A stretch of 20,457 bases of DNA from CAWUIO01 sp963922455 (lineage in GTDB: Bacteria > Bacteroidota > Bacteroidia > Cytophagales > Microscillaceae). A model generated the notes under the pieces. The model did no database searches, was not told the origin of the DNA, and saw nothing but the letters and a program-made list of their open reading frames with translations. Shown here piece after piece: positions 14,677-20,457 of the stretch (within the stretch, counting starts at the first letter, position 1; the number at the start of each line of letters is the position of its first letter). Location of the stretch: assembly GCA_963922455.1 (NCBI GenBank), contig CAWUIO010000113.1, positions 1 to 20,457 on the forward strand, in the 5' to 3' direction. A program made the translations under genes and the position numbers.

Positions 14677-17600
14677 ATGAAAAGTGATGATAATTATCTA
14701 AAAAAAGAATTATACCAGCTATTTGCCAAAGATGAACAATTAATAGATTTTATTGAAGAAGCAAATTTGGATGGTATGTGGTTCTGGGATATCGAGAACC
14801 CAGAAAACGAGTGGTTAAGTCCTAAGTTTTGGAAAATATTAGGATACGACCCCTTAGATATGCCCCACAAAGCTGCTAGCTGGAAGTCTATGATGTATGA
14901 GGAAGACCTCCAAAAAGTAATAAAACAAGCTGAAAAACTTGTTCAAAATCCTGACACATCCTACAGTGAGATAGTACGGTATCGCCACAAAGATGGTTCT
15001 ACGGTATGGTGCCGTTGCCGCGGAAAAGTGTTTCTAAATCAAGAGGGGAAGGCCACACGAATGTTTGGGGTGCAACAAAATATCACCCGTGAAAAGGATG
15101 CTGAGTTACATTTTAAACTAGAAAGCACCTTTCTACAATCCATTTTAGATAAAAGTAATGACTGTATTATTACCCTAGATCAGGAGGGTAACTGCCGGTA
15201 TGCCAGTCCAGATTGGTATAAGAAATGTGCTTATGAAAAGGAAGAAACTAATGGCCAGCCCATTTATAAGTTCATACCCCAAGAACAACATACGCATATA
15301 AAAGACACCATTGATAAGGTTCTTAAACAAGAAGATATCCAAGTGGTAGAACACCAAGTAGTAAATAAATTTGGTGATACTTGTTGGGCTCAAACCCGTG
15401 CCGCTTTAAACCCCAGTACAGGTAATATCATTTTGGTGATGCGGGATATTAGCGAGCAAAAGAAAGCTGAGAAAGAAAAGAAAGCGTGGGAGAGACAGTT
15501 TGAGTTGATGATCGATAATAGCAATGACATTATTTCTTTTTATCGAAACCACCAGCTAGTCTATGTAAGTCCTACTATCGAGAAAATATTAGGGTACACC
15601 CCAGAAGAGTTTTTACACTTAGATCCGGTAAGCCTTATACACCCCGAGCATAAGGAGTTTATAAAAGAACAAAAACTACGCATAGTAAAAGAAAATATCT
15701 TTGGCCGACACCAATTTCTTTATAAGAACAAACATAAAAACGGTTCTTGGGTCTGGTTGGAGTCTTCTCTAAAAACCACCCAATTTGAAGGGGACATCAT
15801 TACGGTACTCGTTGCCCGGGACGTCTCTGACAGAATACAATCGGAGCAACTTATACGGGAAAACCAGAAGCTATTATCCAGCATTACCCATCACTTACCG
15901 GGGGTAATTCTCAAATATGAAAGCAATCCGAAGGGGGAAAATCGGATTTCTTATATAAGTAAAGGCGTAGAAGATTTATGGGAAGTTACTCAAGAAGAAG
16001 CGCTGAGGGATTCCAGCATTATTTGGAATAAAATTCATCCAGATGATCGGCAGAGAGCTATCCAGAAAGCCCAAAAATCCTACGAAGAGATGAGCGACTG
16101 GAACGATGAATATCGGGCAGTCATGGATGATGGGCGCATCAAATGGATTTTAGGGAAAGGACAACCTTTCAAGATGGATGATGGAACCGTGGTCTGGTAC
16201 ACCATGGGCTGGGAAACTACCCGTATCAAAGAAGCAGAGGCCGCTCAAAAAGAAAGTGAAGAGCTACTCAACAGCATAGCAGATAGCATCCCCGGCTTAA
16301 TAGTCCGCTACGAAAAACCAGCGGATGGTGGCCCCGAACAAATTCAGTATGTGAGTCGGGGTATTGAACACACTTGGGGGATTTCCTACGATTTAGCATC
16401 CCAAGATGCGTCTATCATGTGGGATAGAATCCATCCGGATGACATCCAATTGATCGTAGACTCTAAACTCAAAGCCCTTGAGTCTAACGAAAATTGGCAG
16501 TGTGACTACAGGATTATGATGGAAGATGGCCAATGCAAATGGATGAGTACACGGGGTGATTTCCGACACCTCAAAAGTGGAAATACCCTATGGCATACCA
16601 TCGCCCTGGACATTACTCAAAGAAAAATGGCCGAATTAGCCCTATCTCAGAGTGAGAAGAGGTTTCGTAAATTATTAGAAAATGTTCCCGTTGCCATTTT
16701 CATTCTAAACGATAAGAAAGAAATCACGTTTAGGAACAATGCCTTCCTCGAACTTTTGGAATATACGCAAGAGGATGTCCCAGATGTAGAGGCCTTGTGG
16801 CTCAAAGCCTATCCAGATCCCGTATATCGGGCCGAGGTTCAAAACGTATGGGAGCAAATGGCCCATACAGCCGATGATAGAGGTTATATAAGTTCTAGTC
16901 AAGATTTCAAAATCACAGCCAAATCGGGTAGGGTGGTATATGCTCAATTGGCTGCTATTGGGGTCGAAGAGGAATGCCTCGTGACCATCACCGATGTTAC
17001 CGCTCTCAAAACGGCCCAAGCCGACTTGTTGCTGGCCAAAGAAAAGGCTGAAGCGGCCAACCGGGCCAAGTCAGAGTTTTTGGCCAATATGAGCCACGAA
17101 ATCCGAACGCCCATGAATGGGGTTATCGGTTTTGTAGATTTATTAAAAGATACTGCCCTAGATGATACCCAAACCCAATATCTGCAAACTATATCCCTTT
17201 CTGCTTATTCACTCTTAGACCTGATTAGTGATATCTTGGATTTTTCTAAAATTGAAGCCGGAAAACTTGAGTTGAACCCTGAAAAGGTAAAACTATGCCG
17301 TTTGGTGGATCAAATTAAAAGCACCTTTATTCTCAAGACACAAAAGAAAGGCTTAGAATTTAGGCTTTTTAAAGATCAAGATTTACCAGCTTATGTATGG
17401 GTCGATGAAGTTAGGTTAAGACAAATTTTACTCAATCTACTGAGCAATGCCATCAAATTTACCCAGTCGGGTTTTGTAGAGCTCAAAATCGAGCGTTTAG
17501 AACAAAGTCAAAGGGAAAACTACTCGCGCTTTTGTTTTTCCATCCAAGATTCGGGCATTGGAATTAAACCAGAGTTTCAAAAAAGAATATTTGATGCTTT

Positions 17601-18612
17601 TACCCAACAAGATGCTTCTACCACCAAAAAATATGGGGGAACTGGGCTAGGCCTAAGTATCTGCAACCGCCTTCTTTCCTTAATGGGCTCCTCGCTAGTA
17701 CTCGAGAGTACCCTAAAAAAGGGGAGTACTTTTTCTTTTGAGCTTAACTTAAAACACGAAGAAGGAAAACAAATCTATCTTTATGAGAATAAACCCCTAA
17801 AAAAGGTACTCATTGCCCTTGAACGCCCTGAGGAAGAACAAGCCCTAAAAAATGAGTTGCAAAACTTTCAAATTGGGGTAAGAAGTGCATATAGCGGGGT
17901 AGAAGCCCTGCAATATTATAAAAAGGAAGCTGATTTTGATATGCTCATCCTGGGCCTGGACTTGCCCTATATGAATGGTCTCGAGACCATCCGTTATTTC
18001 CGGGATACGATACCCGAGTTAAGCATCCCCCTGGTTTTAGTTTTAAACCAAAGCCAGGCCGCAGATTGGGATCCTACGGAATCTGATATACAAATTGATC
18101 AAACAATCTGCCTACCCCTAACAAGCGAAGAATTGTACCAATCCCTATCCTCTATACCCACCTCAAAGCCCAATATCGAGGTAAGTCCACATAGTACAGA
18201 AGCTAGCCATACCAAACGACAAATCAATAAGATCCTTATTGTGGACGATGTGGAAGTCAATACGATATTGTGCAAAACAATCATTCGAGAAGAGTTTCCA
18301 GAAATGAGTATCATTACGGCCCGGGATGGCCAAGAAGCAGTGCGAAAGTATGAGGAACAAGCTCCTGACTTAATCCTCATGGATATTCAAATGCCGATTA
18401 TGAATGGTTATGATGCTAGCAAGGAAATCAGGGCTATGGATCCCTCCGATAAGGTGCCCATAATTGCGGTCACGGCTAGTACTGTTAAAGGAATTGAGCA
18501 AACCTGTATAGAAGCAGGTATGAACGATTATTTGGCCAAGCCGGTCTTGCGTAGTTCTCTTGTAAGTAAAATAAAAAAGTGGTATCCTCAACTTATCTTA
18601 GAAGAAAGCTAA
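14677..18612 (+). CDS. Hybrid sensor histidine kinase: six PAS, HisKA, HATPase, degenerate REC, intact REC
   Basis: The 1311-residue protein has no membrane helix and should be cytosolic. Six PAS/PAC units run about 20-143, 151-265, 275-395, 399-523, 530-655 and 663-785. Units 4 and 5 are close paralogues (IHPDD, LLxSIxxxxPG, W...E.R/YR..M.DG) and look like a tandem duplication. HisKA follows with SHEIRTPMNG and phosphoacceptor His807, then HATPase with N box LLNLLSNAIKFT, DSGIGI and GGTGLGLSI (about 912-1028). A first receiver (about 1048-1170) has Gly1093 where the phosphoacceptor Asp should be (LILGLDLPYMNG) and lacks the acidic pair. A second receiver (about 1184-1305) is complete: VDD (1189-1191), Asp1236 in LMDIQMP, VTAS and AKP. 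No HPt domain is present, so the relay must continue to a separate protein or end in the receiver. Ligands of the PAS units are unknown. Confidence 0.93.
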   Translation: MKSDDNYLKKELYQLFAKDEQLIDFIEEANLDGMWFWDIENPENEWLSPKFWKILGYDPLDMPHKAASWKSMMYEEDLQKVIKQAEKLVQNPDTSYSEIVRYRHKDGSTVWCRCRGKVFLNQEGKATRMFGVQQNITREKDAELHFKLESTFLQSILDKSNDCIITLDQEGNCRYASPDWYKKCAYEKEETNGQPIYKFIPQEQHTHIKDTIDKVLKQEDIQVVEHQVVNKFGDTCWAQTRAALNPSTGNIILVMRDISEQKKAEKEKKAWERQFELMIDNSNDIISFYRNHQLVYVSPTIEKILGYTPEEFLHLDPVSLIHPEHKEFIKEQKLRIVKENIFGRHQFLYKNKHKNGSWVWLESSLKTTQFEGDIITVLVARDVSDRIQSEQLIRENQKLLSSITHHLPGVILKYESNPKGENRISYISKGVEDLWEVTQEEALRDSSIIWNKIHPDDRQRAIQKAQKSYEEMSDWNDEYRAVMDDGRIKWILGKGQPFKMDDGTVVWYTMGWETTRIKEAEAAQKESEELLNSIADSIPGLIVRYEKPADGGPEQIQYVSRGIEHTWGISYDLASQDASIMWDRIHPDDIQLIVDSKLKALESNENWQCDYRIMMEDGQCKWMSTRGDFRHLKSGNTLWHTIALDITQRKMAELALSQSEKRFRKLLENVPVAIFILNDKKEITFRNNAFLELLEYTQEDVPDVEALWLKAYPDPVYRAEVQNVWEQMAHTADDRGYISSSQDFKITAKSGRVVYAQLAAIGVEEECLVTITDVTALKTAQADLLLAKEKAEAANRAKSEFLANMSHEIRTPMNGVIGFVDLLKDTALDDTQTQYLQTISLSAYSLLDLISDILDFSKIEAGKLELNPEKVKLCRLVDQIKSTFILKTQKKGLEFRLFKDQDLPAYVWVDEVRLRQILLNLLSNAIKFTQSGFVELKIERLEQSQRENYSRFCFSIQDSGIGIKPEFQKRIFDAFTQQDASTTKKYGGTGLGLSICNRLLSLMGSSLVLESTLKKGSTFSFELNLKHEEGKQIYLYENKPLKKVLIALERPEEEQALKNELQNFQIGVRSAYSGVEALQYYKKEADFDMLILGLDLPYMNGLETIRYFRDTIPELSIPLVLVLNQSQAADWDPTESDIQIDQTICLPLTSEELYQSLSSIPTSKPNIEVSPHSTEASHTKRQINKILIVDDVEVNTILCKTIIREEFPEMSIITARDGQEAVRKYEEQAPDLILMDIQMPIMNGYDASKEIRAMDPSDKVPIIAVTASTVKGIEQTCIEAGMNDYLAKPVLRSSLVSKIKKWYPQLILEES

Positions 18613-18682
18613 ATTACCTTGGTCAAATCAAGAAAAAAATTACAAGCATATTCCCCTTTCCGGCTGGATACGTCATTATAAA

Positions 18683-18710
18683 TGCTTAATTTAAATCGTA
18701 AAATTAAGCA
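18683..18710. promoter_or_regulatory. Perfect 10-bp inverted repeat just upstream of the SCCPDH-like start
   Basis: TGCTTAATTT and AAATTAAGCA form a perfect inverted repeat with an 8-base spacer, ending 8 bases before the ATG at 18719. It may be a dimeric repressor operator or an mRNA hairpin that covers the ribosome site. It is too close to the start to be a terminator of the preceding histidine kinase gene, and no T run follows it. Confidence 0.4.
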
Positions 18711-18718
18711 CGGTAAGC

Positions 18719-19948
18719 ATGAGTGAAGCAAGTACCGAAAGGGAATTTGAAGTAGTAGTCTGGGGAGCTACTGGATTTACTGGTAAACTAGTTGCCGAGT
18801 ACTTGGCCCACCGCTACGGTTGTGAAGGATGCCTACGCTGGGCTATTGCTGGCCGAAATCCCATAAAACTTAATACCCTCCGAGAAGAGTTGGGGGCTCC
18901 AAATTTACCCATCCTTATTGCTCAATCGGATGACCCAACTTCATTGGAACAACTGGCGGCTCAATCTCAGGTGATATGCAGCTCCGTAGGCCCTTATGCT
19001 TTGTATGGAACCCCTCTGGTAGAAGCCTGCACCCAACAAGGGACGCACTATTGCGACTTAAGTGGAGAAGTGCCATGGATGCGTAGAATCATTGACCAAT
19101 ACCAAGATTTGGCCCAGCAAAACCGGGTAAAAATTGTCCATGCTTGTGGCTTTGACTCGATTCCTTCGGATATGGGCGTATTTTTTCTCCAATCTCAAAT
19201 AGTAAGACAAACCGGGCAGTTTGCCACGCTCATAAAACTAGGCCTTCGCTCGGCAAAAGGAGGAGTAAGTGGAGGCACCTATGCAAGTTTGAGCAATGTC
19301 CTAGCCGAAGCTAACGAAAATGTAGCTATTTGGAGCTTACTCCAAGACCCCTATGCCCTGAATCCTACTAAGCCAGCGGGTTTACCTCCTTGCCCTGACC
19401 TTAGCCATGCGCAATATGACAAGGATTTTGACTCATGGGTCAGCCCTTTTATTATGGCCAGCATCAACACCCGGATTGTTAGGCGAAGTCACGCCCTTGC
19501 CGGCTTTCCCTATGGCAAAAATTTTCGATATGAGGAGTTTGTACTGAATGGTACCGGTATAAAGGGAAGGCTAAGTGGTTTTGCTAGCGGATTGCCCGTC
19601 AAACTAGCCGATGCGGCCAAGCCCAATACGCTACTGAAACGCTTAATGGACCGGGTATTGCCCAAGCCGGGGCAGGGGCCTTCTCGTAGAAATAGAGAAA
19701 AGGGTTTTTTCAAATTTTATATACTTGGTAAAACCGAGACGGGAGATGTTTTTCGGGGAAAAATATGTGGAGACCGAGATCCTGGCTACGGGGCTACTTC
19801 CAAAATGTTGGCCGAAAGCGCGGTGTCACTGGCCCAAGATACCCTACCCGACACATACGGTGTCTTAAGCCCGGCTACCGCGATGGGGGAGGCTTTACTT
19901 ATCCGTCTTTGCCAAAGGGCCGGTATGCGATTCGAGCTTGCCATCTAA
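18719..19948 (+). CDS. Saccharopine dehydrogenase-like (SCCPDH / trans-acting enoyl reductase family) protein
   Basis: The 409-residue protein begins with a Rossmann motif VVVWGATGFTGKLVAEYL (residues 7-24), then AGRNPIKL, CSSVGPYALYGTPLVEAC, THYCDLSGE, CGFDSIPSDMG and GGVSGGTYAS. These are the diagnostic blocks of the SCCPDH family, which includes mycobacterial trans-acting enoyl reductases (Rv2953/Rv2449c type). True saccharopine dehydrogenases are built differently in the C-terminal half. The likely reaction is NAD(P)H-dependent reduction of a lipid or polyketide-like substrate. A perfect inverted repeat directly before its start suggests individual control. Its TAA (19946-19948) overlaps the TAG of the convergent DUF4286 gene, leaving no room for a terminator. 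Confidence 0.85.
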   Translation: MSEASTEREFEVVVWGATGFTGKLVAEYLAHRYGCEGCLRWAIAGRNPIKLNTLREELGAPNLPILIAQSDDPTSLEQLAAQSQVICSSVGPYALYGTPLVEACTQQGTHYCDLSGEVPWMRRIIDQYQDLAQQNRVKIVHACGFDSIPSDMGVFFLQSQIVRQTGQFATLIKLGLRSAKGGVSGGTYASLSNVLAEANENVAIWSLLQDPYALNPTKPAGLPPCPDLSHAQYDKDFDSWVSPFIMASINTRIVRRSHALAGFPYGKNFRYEEFVLNGTGIKGRLSGFASGLPVKLADAAKPNTLLKRLMDRVLPKPGQGPSRRNREKGFFKFYILGKTETGDVFRGKICGDRDPGYGATSKMLAESAVSLAQDTLPDTYGVLSPATAMGEALLIRLCQRAGMRFELAI

Positions 19949-20235
19949 AGCCAATGGTAGATTTGTCGGCTGGCCGTAAAACGCTCGGGAAACGTATTTA
20001 TAAGGTCGTCTCTTAAAACAGGAGCATGTATTTTTTGGTAGGTTTCATAATCTTCTCGCGTAGCAAAATCATACTGAAAACAATACCTTTGGGCTTCGCC
20101 TTCGGGTTTGAAAATCCGATGAGACTTCATTAAGCCTGTGGCAAGCACATCGGGTACATGCTTGGTTTTCATCCACTTAAACCATTCTGGTTCAACTTCA
20201 GCATCAATTTTAACTTGTACTTCGTAAGTTAGCAT
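19945..20235 (-). CDS. DUF4286 family protein
   Basis: From the ATG at 20235 the product is 96 residues, MLTYEVQVKIDAE..., with EWFKWMKTKHVPDVL, the aromatic YCFQYDF and a C-terminal FPERFTASRQIYHWL. This is the DUF4286 pattern common in Bacteroidota, a small ferredoxin-like (dimeric alpha-beta barrel) domain of unknown function. The frame stays open upstream to 20361, but those extra residues are Pro/Ala-rich and fall in the GC-rich repeat at 20271-20404, so I reject the longer start. The start lies 35 bases after the end of that repeat on the same strand, leaving little room for a promoter outside it. Confidence 0.85.
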   Translation of the reverse strand: MLTYEVQVKIDAEVEPEWFKWMKTKHVPDVLATGLMKSHRIFKPEGEAQRYCFQYDFATREDYETYQKIHAPVLRDDLINTFPERFTASRQIYHWL

Positions 20236-20270
20236 CTTTTGGGGTTTAGGTACAGAAATTGGATTTTGTA

Positions 20271-20404
20271 TTGGCTTAGGGATGGCCACCCGGAGGGCGG
20301 AGACCGCCTCTGGAGGTGGGTTGGCAGGCTCCGGCTTAGCTGGCCAGCCCGCCCGGAGCAACCTAATTATCCTATAAGCTACTTGGTTTAAACGCCGGGA
20401 AGCC
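20271..20404 (-). repeat. Divergent subtype of the three-way-junction repeat (copy 6)
   Basis: On the minus strand: GGCTT (plus 20400-20404), hairpin arms CCCGG/CCGGG (plus 20395-20399 and 20352-20356) around a 38-base loop, CGGGCT, a second hairpin GGCCA/TGGCC (plus 20341-20345 and 20284-20288) enclosing CCGGAG/CTCCGG and GGCGG-TCT-CCGCC, then ATCCCT and closing arm AAGCC, followed by AA. Length (134) and order of parts equal those of copies 1-3, but apart from CGGGCT and ATCCCTAAGCCAA the primary sequence is different. This makes it a second subtype of the same architecture. Confidence 0.6.
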
Positions 20405-20457
20405 TAGGCTGCTCTGAAGTTTTTATTTTTTGAAACACTTTTGAGGGTTTTATTTTT
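20405..20457. other. AT-rich window edge
   Basis: The last 53 bases are T-rich on the plus strand and show no gene. A T run at the end could belong to a terminator or promoter lying outside the window. Confidence 0.2.

Noticed and set aside
20236..20361. Extended N-terminus of the DUF4286 gene
   Set aside because: The added residues are encoded by the GC-rich repeat and are Pro/Ala-rich; the family starts at MLTYEV.

Overview
The window looks like a chromosomal segment from a Bacteroidota bacterium, probably of the Saprospiria/Cytophagia/Flavobacteriia type; I cannot place it more closely. The signs are moderate GC with AT-rich intergenic DNA, poor Shine-Dalgarno signals, several TAnnTTTG-like -7 boxes (the Bacteroidota sigma factor pattern), a DUF4286 protein, and GC-rich dispersed intergenic repeats with a TCGGGCT core of a kind I recall from other Bacteroidota genomes.

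Layout. 1-2530: a decaying stretch with a 5'-truncated polyhydroxybutyrate-depolymerase/feruloyl-esterase-like pseudogene, a lipoprotein of the serine beta-lactamase fold that has lost its catalytic motifs, and repeat copies at both ends. 2531-5516: a tightly coupled minus-strand operon running from an HpnA-like extended SDR to a membrane-anchored paraoxonase-like beta-propeller to a MEST-like alpha/beta hydrolase with an Ala at the nucleophile position. It is divergent from a PAPS-type sulfotransferase at 5614-6732. 6733-7390: a 3'-truncated secreted protein lying between a repeat fragment and a full repeat copy. 7400-12057: four glycosyltransferases on the minus strand (two membrane GT2, one GT4, one soluble GT2) ending in a clear intrinsic terminator. 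This is probably a surface glycan assembly operon, but with no flippase or polymerase in view. 12208-13542: a Ser/Thr protein kinase with a C-terminal two-helix membrane module, on the same strand just upstream of the glycosyltransferases. 13940-14374: a DUF2267 protein. 14677-18612: a six-PAS hybrid histidine kinase with one degenerate and one intact receiver. 18719-19948: a saccharopine-dehydrogenase-like (SCCPDH) reductase, tail to tail with a DUF4286 protein at 19945-20235.

The most interesting structure is not a gene. A repeat of about 130 bp occurs at 2195-2324 (+), 7263-7390 (-), 13689-13821 (+) and, as a divergent subtype, at 20271-20404 (-). A copy is cut by the left window edge (1-57, -) and a 5' fragment lies at 6775-6795 (+). 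Each complete copy can fold as a three-way junction: a closing stem GGCNN/NNGCC, a first hairpin whose stem sequence differs in every copy but stays complementary, a CGGGCT linker, a second hairpin, and an ATCCCT linker. The changes in the closing stem and first hairpin are compensatory, so the shape is under selection rather than the sequence. No associated protein is visible in the window and the copies do not share a gene context, which fits a mobile or non-autonomous structured element better than a cis-regulator.
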